Assembly (NCBI GenBank): GCA_963833235.1
Contig: CAWHXG010000006.1
Span: forward strand, 1-64,000
Direction: 5' to 3'
Source: CAWHXG01 sp963833235
GTDB taxonomy: Bacteria > Pseudomonadota > Alphaproteobacteria > Rhodobacterales > Rhodobacteraceae
DNA: 64,000 bases
Part shown: in pieces, positions 1 through 9,514 of the stretch
Numbering within the stretch: the stretch's first letter is position 1
Layout of the letters: each line of letters starts with the position of its first letter
Notes under the pieces: generated by a model
Seen by the model: only the letters and a program-made list of their open reading frames with translations
What the model was told of the DNA's origin: nothing
Databases searched by the model: none
Translations under genes and position numbers: made by a program

Positions 1-188
1 ATCTGCTTCTGGCGGATCACGGCATCTACGTGCAGCCCATCAACTTCCCGACCGTGCCGCGGGGAACGGAGCGGCTTCGCTTCACGCCCTCCCCGGTGCA
101 CGGACCCCGCGAGATGGATGCCCTCGTGGCGGCGATGGACGACCTTTGGGGCCGCTGTGCCCTGAGCCGGCGCGCCATCCCGGCCTGA
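1..188 (+). CDS. hemA: 5-aminolevulinate synthase, C-terminal end
   Basis: Only the last 61 codons lie in the window; the gene enters from the left edge and the frame begins at base 3. The tail contains YVQPINFPTVPRGTERLR followed by FTPSPVH, which is typical of the C-terminus of 5-aminolevulinate synthase. This PLP enzyme condenses glycine with succinyl-CoA in the first step of haem and bacteriochlorophyll synthesis in alphaproteobacteria. The next gene on the same strand is a RodZ-like protein followed by ispG, an order common in Rhodobacterales. The closely related 2-amino-3-ketobutyrate CoA ligase family is the main alternative, but the PTVPRG segment favours HemA. Confidence 0.9.
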   Translation, partial: LLLADHGIYVQPINFPTVPRGTERLRFTPSPVHGPREMDALVAAMDDLWGRCALSRRAIPA

Positions 189-215
189 TCGGCCCTTTCC
201 CCGCACGGAAACGAA

Positions 216-231
216 CGGGCCGCGCGGCCCG
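216..231. terminator. Palindromic hairpin after hemA
   Basis: A perfect 16-base palindrome (CGGGCCGC followed by GCGGCCCG) sits 27 bases after the hemA stop and is followed by CGTTT rather than a long T tract. It could end hemA transcription, but with so weak a U run this is an inference. The rest of 189-485 holds no supported gene and presumably carries the promoter of the RodZ-like gene. Confidence 0.35.
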
Positions 232-485
232 CGTTTCGCGACGTTTGCCGCACGATTACTGCACCCCTGGCGGCCGCGTGAGTCAATTCGCGCAACCTGC
301 CGGAATTGCTGCCCGAATGACCATGAGCCTTGCGAAACAAGCGCCTGCGGGGCTGCGTGAGTCCGACCCTCACGTATCTTGGGATGTTTGGTGCCGCAGA
401 TTGTGGTAACCAAAAGAAAATAAACCCCGTGCTAGACGAATCGTGGGGAATAAGGGGCGGATGGGCAGACGATGGGATTTCTCGC

Positions 486-1772
486 ATGAGCGGGCGCAAC
501 GATGTGCCGCAAGCGGACGACATGACGGGACTGCAAAGTTTCGATGATTTCGAGCTTCGGCTGGGCGACGTCATGCGTGGCGAGCGGGCGACGCTGGGAA
601 AATCGCTGCTGGATGTCCAGCGCGAGATCAAGATCAAGGCCGGCTATCTGGCGGCCATCGAGAATGCCGATCTGAATGCCTTCGAGACGCCGGGCTTCAT
701 CGCGGGCTACGTGCGCTCCTACGCCCGCTATCTGGGCATGAACCCCGATTGGGCTTACCGCGTCTTTTGCGAGGAGAGCGGGTTCAGCCATGTCGCCGGG
801 TTGCAGGCGCAGGTCTATACCCGCCGCGATGCCCAACCCCGGCCGGCCGGTCGTGCGAAGGGCGGGCGCGACGTGTCGGACGACGTGCTGTCGCGCAGCC
901 CGATCCCGGTGGCCCGCTCGGCCGGCGCCTTCGCAGGGCTGCAGGCCGGGGCGGTGGGCTCGCTTCTGGTTCTCGCGGGGCTTACCGTCGCGCTTGGCTA
1001 TGGCGGCTGGTCCGTTCTGCAAGAGGTGCAGCGGGTCACGCTGGCTCCGGTGGAGACCCAGCTTTCGGCGATCCCCGGCCGGAGCGCGCCCGTGCCGGAG
1101 GCCGAGGGTGCAGCACCCCTGCCGGCGGAGTCGCTTCTTGCCGGCAACACGCCGCCGACGACCGAGGCGCTGGAACGCCTTTACCGCCCGGAGCCGTTGG
1201 AGCGCCCGGTCATGGTGGCGCGCGACAGCCCGATCGCCACGCTCGATCCACGCCGTCAGGGGCTCTATGCGCAATACGCCGCGCTGCCGGATGCGCCCGA
1301 TCCGGTGCGGGCGGCTCCTGCAATGGATCTGGAGGGCCCGGTTCGCGCGGCGCTGAGCGATGCGCTCGGGACGCCGGGCGACGTGCAGGTGACCGAGGCC
1401 CGCCCGCCGGAGGTGGTGCTGTTTGCCCGCCGGCCGGTCTGGGTGCGGGTGCGCGGGGCGGACGGGACCATCCTTCTGGAGAAGATTCTCGAGGAGGGAG
1501 AGCGCTACGTGCTGCCGGATGTCGCCGATGCGCCGACCCTGCGCGCAGGCAATTCGGGCTCGCTTTTCTTCGCGGTCAACGGGCGGACCTTCGGGCCGGC
1601 GGGCCCGGGCGCGAGCGTGGCCAAGAACGTGCGCCTTTCGGCGGACGCGCTCACCGACGTCTATGCAGAGGCGGACCTCAGCGGCGATGCCGAACTGGCG
1701 CGGATGGCGGAACTGGTGATCGCGCCCGATCTGCCAGGCTCGCCCGCGCCCGCGCCCGCACCGGCGAACTGA
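486..1772 (+). CDS. RodZ-like helix-turn-helix membrane protein
   Basis: A 428-residue protein from the ATG at 486. The open frame extends further upstream, but the extra residues look like translated leader. Residues about 24-95 form a RodZ/XRE-type helix-turn-helix (LGKSLLDVQREIKIKAGYL, then FIAGYVRSYARYLGM). One transmembrane helix lies at about 155-176. After a Pro/Ala-rich linker, residues about 300-410 resemble the DUF4115 periplasmic domain (RPVWVRVRGADGTILLEKIL). In the family this architecture links the MreB cytoskeleton to wall synthesis and cell shape; that role is inferred here. It sits 88 bases upstream of ispG, a common alphaproteobacterial order. The C-terminus is Pro/Ala-rich. 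Confidence 0.85.
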   Translation: MSGRNDVPQADDMTGLQSFDDFELRLGDVMRGERATLGKSLLDVQREIKIKAGYLAAIENADLNAFETPGFIAGYVRSYARYLGMNPDWAYRVFCEESGFSHVAGLQAQVYTRRDAQPRPAGRAKGGRDVSDDVLSRSPIPVARSAGAFAGLQAGAVGSLLVLAGLTVALGYGGWSVLQEVQRVTLAPVETQLSAIPGRSAPVPEAEGAAPLPAESLLAGNTPPTTEALERLYRPEPLERPVMVARDSPIATLDPRRQGLYAQYAALPDAPDPVRAAPAMDLEGPVRAALSDALGTPGDVQVTEARPPEVVLFARRPVWVRVRGADGTILLEKILEEGERYVLPDVADAPTLRAGNSGSLFFAVNGRTFGPAGPGASVAKNVRLSADALTDVYAEADLSGDAELARMAELVIAPDLPGSPAPAPAPAN

Positions 1773-1860
1773 ACGCCGCGCCCGGCCGTGCAGCGCGTTG
1801 CGGCGCGCGGTGCGGAGGGCTATCTAGGGACCAAGCGCAACCAGCCCCGGGACACTTGCC

Positions 1861-3012
1861 ATGGATCACAACGCCATCCGCCCCTGGCGCAACATCTATC
1901 GCCGCAAGTCCCGGCAGATCATGGTCGGCTCCGTGCCGGTGGGGGGCGACGCGCCGATCTCCGTCCAGACGATGACCAACACCGATACCGGCGACGTGGC
2001 CGCGACCGTCGCGCAGGTGCAGGCCTGTGCCGAGGCGGGGGCCGACATCGTGCGGATCTCCTGCCCCGACCGGGCCGCGACGATTGCGCTGCGCGAGATC
2101 GTGGCCGAAAGCCCGGTTCCCATCGTCGCCGACATCCATTTCCACTACAAGCGCGCGATCGAGGCGGCAGAAGCGGGCGCGGCGTGCCTGCGGATCAACC
2201 CCGGCAACATCGGCGATGCTGCGCGGGTGCGGGAGGTGATCAAGGCCGCGAAGGACCATGGCTGCTCGATCCGGATCGGGGTGAACGCCGGGAGCCTCGA
2301 GAAGCACCTGCTTGAGAAGTACCGCGAGCCCTGCCCCGAGGCGATGGTGGAAAGCGGGCTCGACCACATTCGCATCCTGCAGGACAACGACTTCCACGAG
2401 TTCAAGATCAGCGTGAAGGCCTCGGACGTGTTCCTCAGCGCGGCCGCCTATCAGGGCATCGCCGAGGCGACGGACGCGCCGATCCATCTGGGGATCACCG
2501 AGGCGGGCGGGCTGACGAGCGGCACGATCAAGTCGGCCATCGGGCTCGGCAACCTTTTGTGGATGGGCATCGGCGACACGTTGCGAGTGAGCCTGTCGGC
2601 CGATCCGGTGCAGGAGGTGAAGGTGGGCTTCGAGATCCTGAAGTCGCTGGGCCTGCGGCACCGCGGGGTCAACATCATCTCGTGCCCCTCCTGCGCGCGC
2701 CAGGGCTTCGACGTGATCAGGACGGTCGAGACGCTGGAGGCGCGGCTGGAGCACATCAAGACGCCGATGAGCCTCAGCATCATCGGCTGCGTGGTGAACG
2801 GGCCTGGCGAGGCGCTGATGACCGATGTGGGCTTTACCGGCGGCGGGGCGGGCAGCGGCATGGTGTATCTGGCCGGCAAGCAAAGCCACAAGCTGAGCAA
2901 CGAGGCGTTGGTGGACCATATCGTCGCGCAGGTGGAGAAGCGCGCCGCGGTGATCGAGGCCGAGCGTGAGGTCGAGGCCGCGCCAGCGCTGGTCGGAGAG
3001 CCCGCGGAGTAG
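1861..3012 (+). CDS. ispG: 4-hydroxy-3-methylbut-2-en-1-yl diphosphate synthase
   Basis: A full-length 383-residue IspG (GcpE). The enzyme reductively opens methylerythritol cyclodiphosphate to HMBPP in the non-mevalonate isoprenoid pathway. Visible family marks are the N-terminal TIM-barrel start RRKSRQIMVGSVPVGG, the substrate segment ADIHFHYKRAI, and the iron-sulfur part with CPSCARQGFDVI and the later IGCVVNGPGEA, which together supply the cysteines for a 4Fe-4S cluster. The reading frame is uninterrupted. It follows the RodZ-like gene on the same strand and converges with the minus-strand dsbA-like gene. Confidence 0.95.
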   Translation: MDHNAIRPWRNIYRRKSRQIMVGSVPVGGDAPISVQTMTNTDTGDVAATVAQVQACAEAGADIVRISCPDRAATIALREIVAESPVPIVADIHFHYKRAIEAAEAGAACLRINPGNIGDAARVREVIKAAKDHGCSIRIGVNAGSLEKHLLEKYREPCPEAMVESGLDHIRILQDNDFHEFKISVKASDVFLSAAAYQGIAEATDAPIHLGITEAGGLTSGTIKSAIGLGNLLWMGIGDTLRVSLSADPVQEVKVGFEILKSLGLRHRGVNIISCPSCARQGFDVIRTVETLEARLEHIKTPMSLSIIGCVVNGPGEALMTDVGFTGGGAGSGMVYLAGKQSHKLSNEALVDHIVAQVEKRAAVIEAEREVEAAPALVGEPAE

Positions 3013-3075
3013 GGCACGCCGTCGTTTGCCGGCCTGGGCGAGGGGCGCGGCTGCCCCGCACGACCGTGGCACGCA

Positions 3076-3841
3076 CTACTCGGCGCGGAGCGCGGCCACC
3101 ATCTGCTGCATCCCGTCCAGCGGAACGTAGCCGCGCAGCATGTCGTCGCCCAGCACGAAGGTCGGCGTGCCGTTGATCGCCAGCTTCTCGGCCAGCGCCC
3201 GGTTCGCCTGCAGCTCCTCGGTGATGGCGGGGTCGCTCATCATTTCGAGGATCGGCGCGGCTTCCAGCCCCAGATCGGCGGCGAGGTTTTCCAGCGCCTG
3301 GGCGTTGGCGGGCCCGCGCAGGGTGATCAGGGCATCGTGGGCGGCCTTGTAGGCATCGGCACCGGCGATGTGGCGCACGGCGATGGCAAAGCGCGAAGAG
3401 GCGACCGATATCCTCGCCGAGGATGGGGAATTCCTTGACGATCAGGCGGATGTCGCCGTCGCCCTCGATCAGGGCGGTCACGTCGTCTTGGGCGCGTCGG
3501 CAATAGCCGCAACGGTAATCGAGGAATTCCACCAGCGTCACGTCGCCGTCCGGATTGCCCCCGACCCATGAGCGGCCGTCTTCATAGATCTCGTCATGCG
3601 CGGCGGCCACCAGGTCGCTGTCGGCCGTGGCCTGGGCATCGGCCTCGCGGGCTTCGAGAACCCCGATCGCCTCCATGAGCACTTCGGGGTTTTCGAGCAG
3701 GTAGGCCCGGATCTCCGCGCCGAAGGCCTGGCGTTCTTCCGGGCTCATCGCGGCAGGGTCGAAGCCCTGGGCCGCCGAGGGCAGCGGGGCGAGCCCGGCG
3801 GCGCAGAGCGCGAGGGCGGGCAGGAACGGATGGCGGGCCAT
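3076..3841 (-). pseudogene. DsbA/Com1-family thiol oxidoreductase, frameshifted
   Basis: Starting at the ATG at 3841 (GGAGACGTCACG precedes it), the protein has a signal peptide ending near AAQG, a charged helical N-domain with LLENPEVLMEAI, and a thioredoxin fold with CGYC at residues 111-114. The frame is lost after FPILGED (residue about 144). The rest (VRHIAGADAY through the cis-Pro region NGTPTFVLGDDMLRGYVP) continues in a different frame to the stop at 3076. Total length is 255 codons plus one base, so one inserted base near 3407-3412 explains the break. Removing it restores a normal periplasmic disulfide oxidoreductase of about 254 residues. As written, the product would lack the cis-proline and C-terminal helices. 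This may be a true pseudogene or a sequencing error. Confidence 0.85.
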
Positions 3842-4104
3842 CGTGACGTCTCCGTGGCTGGGGTCTGGCGTGGAATTTGGCGCGGGGCTTGCCTCTGCGG
3901 ATGCTACGCTGTGATGGGACCCTTGCAAAGACGACAAGCGCGTGATCGCCCAGGGCGAAGAAATGCTGCGACAGCCAGCCGCTGCCAACCCAGAAGTGAT
4001 TTTGACCCTTCCCGGTCACGGACTTATAACGGGATCATGCGATAGGCAGGGCCGCCGCCGTACCTGCCCGGCCTCCGACAGAAACGACCGAGGATATCCC
4101 GCCA

Positions 4105-6621
4105 GTGCTACGTTTCATTTTCGGCTTCTTCGGGGCGATCTTCAGCTTCTTCACCATCGGGGCGGTCATCGCCGGGCTCGTGGTGGGCGCGATCTTCTGG
4201 ATGTACGGGCGCGACCTGCCCAATCACGAGCAGCTGGCGCAATACACGCCCGCCACGATCAGCCGGGTCTATTCCGCCGAAGGGCGCCTGATCGACGAGT
4301 TCGCCCAGGAACGCCGGCTGTTCGTGCCCTCGTCGGAGGTGCCCGACCTTGTGAAGCAGGCCTTCATCTCGGCGGAGGACAAGAACTTCTACAGCCATCG
4401 GGGCTACGACCCCGCGGGCATGGTGAAGGCCGCGGTGGATGCCGCGCAGGGGGGGCGGCTGCGGGGCGCCTCGACCATCACCCAGCAGGTGATGAAGAAC
4501 TTCCTGCTTTCGGGGGATCGTTCGGCCGAGCGCAAGATCAAGGAACTGATCCTGGCCGGGCGGCTGGAGCAGACGCTGAGCAAGGACAAGATCCTGGAGC
4601 TTTATCTGAACGAGATCTACCTCGGCCAGAACAGCTACGGCGTGGCCGCGGCCGCGCAAACCTATTTCAACAAGACGCTGAGCGACCTGACCGCGCCCGA
4701 GGCGGCCTATCTCGCGGCGCTGCCGAAGGCGCCCTCTACCCTGCATCCGGTGCGCGAGCGCGAGCAGGCCGTGGCCCGGCGCAATTTCGTGCTGCGGGAG
4801 ATGCGCGAGAACGGTTTCCTTACCGAGGAGGCCTATGCCGAAGCCCGCGAGGCGCCGCTTCTCAGCGTGCAGGGCGGCGACTTCGACGGGTTCCGGCAGG
4901 CGCTGCCGCCCCGCGACTACTTTACCGACGAGATCCGCCGCCAGCTGAGCCGTGACTTCGGCGAGACGGAATTCTTCTCGGGCGGCTACAGCGTGCGCGC
5001 GACGCTCGATCCCGACATGCAGACCCATGCGGCGGCAGCCTTGCGGCGGGGGCTGGAGGAATACGACCGCGGGCAGGGAGCCTGGCGCGGCACGGGCGTC
5101 AGCCTCGCCACGGACGCGCTGGACGACGAGGCCGCCTGGCGCGAGGCACTGGCGGCGGCGGACGTTCCCCGCGACATCGAAGGTTGGTTCCCGGCGGTGG
5201 TGCTGTCCACCGGCGGCGGCGACGCGGTGATCGGCATCGAGGGTTTGCCGCGCGACGAGACCCAGGTGATCCCGGCGAAGGACGTGGGATGGATCCGCGG
5301 GGCCAGCGCCCTGTCGGACGTCGTCTCGCCCGGCGACGTGGTGCACGTGCGCCGGATGACCGCCGACGCAGACGGCAGCTTCATCCGCTGGACCCTGCGC
5401 CAGGTGCCCGAGGTCGAGGGCGGCTTCATGGCGATGGACGTGAATACCGGCCGGGTGATCGCCATGCAGGGCGGCTTCTCCTACCAGCATTCGGTCTTCA
5501 ACCGCGCCACGCAGGCGACCCGGCAGCCGGGATCCTCGTTCAAGCCCTTCGTCTATGCGGCGGCGCTCGACAGCGGCTACACACCCGCGACCGTGGTGAT
5601 CGACGCGCCGATCGAGGTCGAGGTCGGCGGCACGATCTGGCGGCCGAAGAACTATTCCAACAAGTTCTATGGCCCGACGCCGCTGCGCACCGGGATCGAG
5701 CGGTCGCGCAACCTGATGACGGTGCGGCTGGCGCAGGCCGTGGGCATGCCGGTGGTCGCGAGCTATGCCGAGAAATTCGGGGTCTACGACACGATGAACC
5801 CGTTCCTCGCCAACGCGCTTGGCTCGGAGGAGACGACGCTTTACCGGATGGTCGCGGCCTACGCGATGTTCGCCAATGGCGGCGAGCGTGTGGTGCCGAC
5901 GCTGGTGGACCGTGTGCAGGACCGTTTTGGCCGCACCGTCTACCGCCACGATCCGCGCCGCTGCGTCGATTGCGACACCACGCTTCTGCCGGAAGGTGCC
6001 GCGCCGCGGCTGGTGAGCGAGCGCGAGCGGGTGATGGACCCGGTGACGGCCTACCAGCTGACCTCGATGCTCAAGGGCGTGGTGGACCGCGGCACGGCCT
6101 CGGGCACGGTCAACCTGCCGGTGCCGATCGCCGGCAAGACCGGCACCACGAACGACGAGAAGGACGTGTGGTTCGTGGGCTTCTCCTCGAACATCGCGGC
6201 GGGCTGCTACATCGGCTTCGACCAGCCCCGGCCCTTGGGGCGCGGGTCTTCCGGCGGAGGCATGTGCGGGCCTGTCTTCAACGAGTTCATGGCCCATGCG
6301 ATCGAGGTCTACGGCGGCGGGCCGTTCGAGGTTCCGCCCGGCGGGCATTTCATCAAGATCGACAGGTTGACCGGCGCCCGGCTGCCCGACAATGCCAGCG
6401 GCGCCAACGTGGTGGCGGAATATTTCCGCGACGGGATGGACCCGTTCTTCGGCGCCGGCTGGGTCGATGGCGGCTTCGCGATGGGATCCGACCTGCCGCT
6501 CTTCAGCCGCGACGAGGCGCTGAGCGGTGCCGCCGAGATCGTGACGTCGACCGGGCAGGTCAAGTCTATCCCCAAGGCGCAGGCCGGGTTCGGCACGATC
6601 AGCTCTGGCGGGCTCTACTGA
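4105..6621 (+). CDS. mrcA: Penicillin-binding protein 1A (class A PBP)
   Basis: An 838-residue bifunctional peptidoglycan glycosyltransferase/transpeptidase starting at GTG. Residues about 7-33 form the membrane anchor. The family 51 glycosyltransferase follows, with catalytic Glu91 in EDKNFYSHRG and the motif STITQQVMKNFLL. The PBP1A-type OB-like insertion comes next. The transpeptidase domain carries SSFK at 477-480 (nucleophile Ser477), SRN at 534-536 and KTGT from 678. It acts at the inner membrane, polymerising lipid II and cross-linking stem peptides. Lys480 and the KTG triad are intact, so it should be active. No partner gene sits beside it; prfB follows on the same strand after a repeat-containing gap. 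Confidence 0.95.
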   Translation: MLRFIFGFFGAIFSFFTIGAVIAGLVVGAIFWMYGRDLPNHEQLAQYTPATISRVYSAEGRLIDEFAQERRLFVPSSEVPDLVKQAFISAEDKNFYSHRGYDPAGMVKAAVDAAQGGRLRGASTITQQVMKNFLLSGDRSAERKIKELILAGRLEQTLSKDKILELYLNEIYLGQNSYGVAAAAQTYFNKTLSDLTAPEAAYLAALPKAPSTLHPVREREQAVARRNFVLREMRENGFLTEEAYAEAREAPLLSVQGGDFDGFRQALPPRDYFTDEIRRQLSRDFGETEFFSGGYSVRATLDPDMQTHAAAALRRGLEEYDRGQGAWRGTGVSLATDALDDEAAWREALAAADVPRDIEGWFPAVVLSTGGGDAVIGIEGLPRDETQVIPAKDVGWIRGASALSDVVSPGDVVHVRRMTADADGSFIRWTLRQVPEVEGGFMAMDVNTGRVIAMQGGFSYQHSVFNRATQATRQPGSSFKPFVYAAALDSGYTPATVVIDAPIEVEVGGTIWRPKNYSNKFYGPTPLRTGIERSRNLMTVRLAQAVGMPVVASYAEKFGVYDTMNPFLANALGSEETTLYRMVAAYAMFANGGERVVPTLVDRVQDRFGRTVYRHDPRRCVDCDTTLLPEGAAPRLVSERERVMDPVTAYQLTSMLKGVVDRGTASGTVNLPVPIAGKTGTTNDEKDVWFVGFSSNIAAGCYIGFDQPRPLGRGSSGGGMCGPVFNEFMAHAIEVYGGGPFEVPPGGHFIKIDRLTGARLPDNASGANVVAEYFRDGMDPFFGAGWVDGGFAMGSDLPLFSRDEALSGAAEIVTSTGQVKSIPKAQAGFGTISSGGLY

Positions 6622-6840
6622 TCCTCCGAAGCGGGCCGGCTGCACTCGGCCTAGCCCCGGTGCGCCTCGGACCGGGCCCTGCGCGGCCCCGGTGCTCATC
6701 GAACCTGGCCCTGCGCGGCCCCGTGCTTGTCTGGCCTCGCCTTGCGCGGCCCCGCCCCGCCATTCTATAGAACGGTTCGGCCGGGCGGCGCCTGCCCCAA
6801 GCGGCCAGCCCGGATCCTTCCGTCACGGAGACCACAGCCC
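6622..6840. repeat. Intergenic imperfect GC-rich repeats
   Basis: The 219 bases between the PBP1A gene and prfB carry three nearby imperfect copies of a motif of the form GCCYTGCGCGGCCCC (about 6675-6762), separated by about 30-40 bases and sharing the core CTGCGCGGCCCC or TTGCGCGGCCCC. No gene is supported here. The copies may be slipped repeats or stem elements; no function is assigned. Confidence 0.5.
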
Positions 6841-7968
6841 ATGCGCGCCGAGACCCAGACCGCCGTTGCGGCCATCGAGAAGTCGCTGGAGCTGTTGGCG
6901 CAGCGAATGGACTGGGGCACAGCCAAGCATCGGCTGGAAGAATTTAACGCCATGGCCGAGGATCCGGACCTCTGGAACGACCCCGAGCGCGCGCAGGGCC
7001 TGATGCGCGACCGGCAGATGCTGGTCGACCGGATCGATACGCTGGAAAGCCTGCGGCGTGACCTTGCCGACAATGTCGAGCTGATCGCGATGGGCGAGGG
7101 CGAGGACGATGCGGAGGTGGTGACGGAGGCCGAGGCCGCCCTGCGTCGGCTTGCCGCAACGGCCGCGCAGAAGGAGATCGAGGCGCTGCTGGATGGCGAG
7201 GCCGATGGCAACGACACCTTCCTGGAGATCAACTCCGGCGCCGGCGGCACCGAGAGCTGCGACTGGGCGGCGATGCTGGCGCGGATGTATGTACGCTGGG
7301 CCGAAAAGCACGGCTACAAGGTGGAGCTGCAATCGGAGAGTTCCGGCGAAGAGGCCGGCATCAAATCGGCCGCCTACAAGATCAGCGGGCCGAACGCCTA
7401 TGGCTGGCTGAAATCGGAATCGGGCGTGCACCGGCTTGTGCGGATCAGCCCCTATGACAGCGCGGCGCGGCGGCACACCTCGTTCAGCAGCGTCTGGGTC
7501 TATCCGGTGGTGGACGACAACATCGAGATCGAGGTGGCGTCGAACGAAATCCGCATCGACACGTACCGGTCGTCCGGTGCCGGCGGGCAGCACGTGAACA
7601 CCACGGATTCCGCGGTTCGGATCACCCATATCCCGACCAACATCGTGGTCACCTCTTCGGAGAAGTCGCAGCACCAGAACCGGGACATTGCCATGAAGGC
7701 GTTGAAATCGCGGCTCTACCAGATGGAGCTGGACCGGCGGAACGCGGCGATCACCGAGGCCCACGAGAACAAGGGCGACGCGGGATGGGGCAACCAGATC
7801 CGCTCCTACGTGCTGCAGCCCTACCAAATGGTGAAGGATCTGCGCACGCAGGTCGAGACGTCCGATACGCAGGGCGTGCTTGACGGCGATCTGGATCGCT
7901 TCATGGCCGCGACTCTGGCGATGGACGTGAGCGGCAAGAGCCGCAGCGAGGCGCAGGGCGCGGACTGA
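6841..7968 (+). CDS. prfB: Peptide chain release factor 2
   Basis: A 375-residue RF2 that recognises UGA/UAA and triggers peptidyl-tRNA hydrolysis on the ribosome. The catalytic GGQ is at residues 248-250 (SSGAGGQHVNTTDSAVRITH). The anticodon-like tripeptide region reads GVHRLVRISPYDS, with SPY where E. coli RF2 has SPF. The N-terminal coiled-coil domain (residues 1 to about 115) and the superfamily core are complete. No in-frame UGA near codon 25 is present, so the programmed +1 frameshift known in many bacteria is absent. ATG 6841 is chosen because the protein aligns from there; further upstream is non-coding repeat sequence. Confidence 0.95.
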   Translation: MRAETQTAVAAIEKSLELLAQRMDWGTAKHRLEEFNAMAEDPDLWNDPERAQGLMRDRQMLVDRIDTLESLRRDLADNVELIAMGEGEDDAEVVTEAEAALRRLAATAAQKEIEALLDGEADGNDTFLEINSGAGGTESCDWAAMLARMYVRWAEKHGYKVELQSESSGEEAGIKSAAYKISGPNAYGWLKSESGVHRLVRISPYDSAARRHTSFSSVWVYPVVDDNIEIEVASNEIRIDTYRSSGAGGQHVNTTDSAVRITHIPTNIVVTSSEKSQHQNRDIAMKALKSRLYQMELDRRNAAITEAHENKGDAGWGNQIRSYVLQPYQMVKDLRTQVETSDTQGVLDGDLDRFMAATLAMDVSGKSRSEAQGAD

Positions 7969-7994
7969 GCCTTCGGCAGGCGAGACCCGGCAGC

Positions 7995-9491
7995 CTACCG
8001 CGCCGTCTTCCGGCCCTGCGGCATGGCCAACGCGGTGACGGCGGCGGCCGCACCGGCCAGCCCGGAGGCGCACCACGCGAGGCGCTGGAAGGCCGCGTTC
8101 ATCGCGGGTTCGTGACCGGAGGCGCCGGGCGCGGCTTCTCCGAAGCTCGCAGGGCCGCCGGCGGCGAGATACCAGTGCCCGACAAGCGTTCCCAGGGCCG
8201 CGATGGCGATCAGCCCGGCGATCCGCGACAGGGCATTGTTGACGCCCGAGGCCACGCCGCCCGAGGTGTCCGGTACGGATCCCATGACCGCGGAGGAGAG
8301 CGGGGCGACCACCAGCCCCATGCCGATCCCCGCCGCGGCCATGCAGGGGATCACGCCCCACCAGAAGGCCATGTGCGGTGTAGCGAGCGCCAGCGCGGCA
8401 TAGGCGGCCGTGACCAGCAGCGTGCCGGCAAGGATCGGCCGCCGGGGGCCGGCGCGGTCCGCCCAGGCACCGGCGGGCCCCGAGAGGCTCGCCACAGCGA
8501 TCGTCAGCGGCAGGAAGGCCAGCCCCGCCCGGAACGCATTCAGGCCCCATCCGGCGATCAGCGTCATGGGCAGGAAGAAGAGGATGGCCGAGAGGGCCGC
8601 GTAGAGCAGGAAGGTCAGCAGGTTCGCCGCCGCGAACACCCTGTCGCGGAAAAGCCCGAGCGGCATCATGGCATGGCCCGACCGCGCCTCGATGGCCAGG
8701 AAGACGGCAAGGCACAGCGCGCCCGCCACCGCGATGGGCAGCACCGTGCCCGGCGGGGCGCCGCCGCCCTCGCTGGCGCCCGTGAACGCGAAGGCAAGCA
8801 GCCCCAGCCCGAGGCTCGCCGCGAGGATGCCGCCGAGATCCAGCGGAACGGGGCGGGTGGGTGCCTCACGCTCCGCCTTCGCCAGCAACATCCACAGCGC
8901 CAGCCCTCCCAGCGGCAGGTTCACCGCGAAGATCCACCGCCAGGCGTCCGGCCCCCCGAGGCTCAATAGGCCGCCGCCGAGGAGCGGGCCGAGGGCGGTG
9001 GTGACCGCCGAGGCGGAGGCCCAGATGCCGATGGCCCGGCCCCGTTCCGCCGCCGGATAGGCACGCGCCACCAGTGCCAGCGAGCCCGGGATCATCAGCG
9101 CAGCGCCGATGCCCTGCAGGCCGCGGGCGGCGATCATGCCGGGTGGATCGCGGACGATGGCGCAGACCAGCGAGGCCGCCACGAAGGCGGCGATGCCGAT
9201 GGCGAAGACCCGGACCAGACCGAACCGGTCCCCGAGCGCGCCCCCCGCGAGGATCAGCGGCGAGAGGGCCAGCAGGTAGGCATTTCCGATCCATTGCGCC
9301 TGGGGCAGGGTCGCGCCCAGCGATGCGCGCATGGCCGGCATGGCGATGGCCACGACGCTGCCATCGATGAAGCCGAGCGCCGAGGCGAGGACGGCGGCGG
9401 CCAGGAGCCAGGGGCGGGAGGATGGTGCGCAAAGCGCGGCCGAGGCGACGTTCCTCGGCAACGCGGCAGAGGTGGGGCGGGGGCCGGTCAC
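7995..9491 (-). CDS. MFS drug exporter, DHA2 (14-TM) type
   Basis: A 498-residue membrane protein starting at GTG 9491. The N-terminal helix LGFIDGSVVAIAMPAM, the loop GALGDRFGLVRVF and the motif C-like IMIPGSLALVARAYPAAERGRAIG region match the EmrB/QacA group of proton-coupled multidrug antiporters. About 14 hydrophobic segments are visible. No membrane fusion partner lies next to it, so it probably acts as a single-component inner-membrane exporter. Substrate is unknown. It lies downstream of the bactofilin gene on the same strand after 23 bases and may be co-transcribed with it. Confidence 0.85.
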   Translation of the reverse strand: MTGPRPTSAALPRNVASAALCAPSSRPWLLAAAVLASALGFIDGSVVAIAMPAMRASLGATLPQAQWIGNAYLLALSPLILAGGALGDRFGLVRVFAIGIAAFVAASLVCAIVRDPPGMIAARGLQGIGAALMIPGSLALVARAYPAAERGRAIGIWASASAVTTALGPLLGGGLLSLGGPDAWRWIFAVNLPLGGLALWMLLAKAEREAPTRPVPLDLGGILAASLGLGLLAFAFTGASEGGGAPPGTVLPIAVAGALCLAVFLAIEARSGHAMMPLGLFRDRVFAAANLLTFLLYAALSAILFFLPMTLIAGWGLNAFRAGLAFLPLTIAVASLSGPAGAWADRAGPRRPILAGTLLVTAAYAALALATPHMAFWWGVIPCMAAAGIGMGLVVAPLSSAVMGSVPDTSGGVASGVNNALSRIAGLIAIAALGTLVGHWYLAAGGPASFGEAAPGASGHEPAMNAAFQRLAWCASGLAGAAAAVTALAMPQGRKTAR

Positions 9492-9514
9492 TTAGCGCCC
9501 CGCATGCCCTGCGA

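Noticed and set aside
3400..3420. Programmed frameshifting in the dsbA-like gene
   Set aside because: No slippery run or stimulatory structure is visible and the family does not use it; a one-base insertion is simpler.
4108..6699. 863-codon open frame antisense to PBP1A
   Set aside because: Composition is Arg/Gly/His-rich with no domain, and it mirrors the codon pattern of the plus-strand gene, which has all catalytic motifs.
6841..6960. Programmed +1 frameshift in prfB
   Set aside because: The RF2 frame is continuous from ATG 6841 and no in-frame TGA near codon 25 is present.
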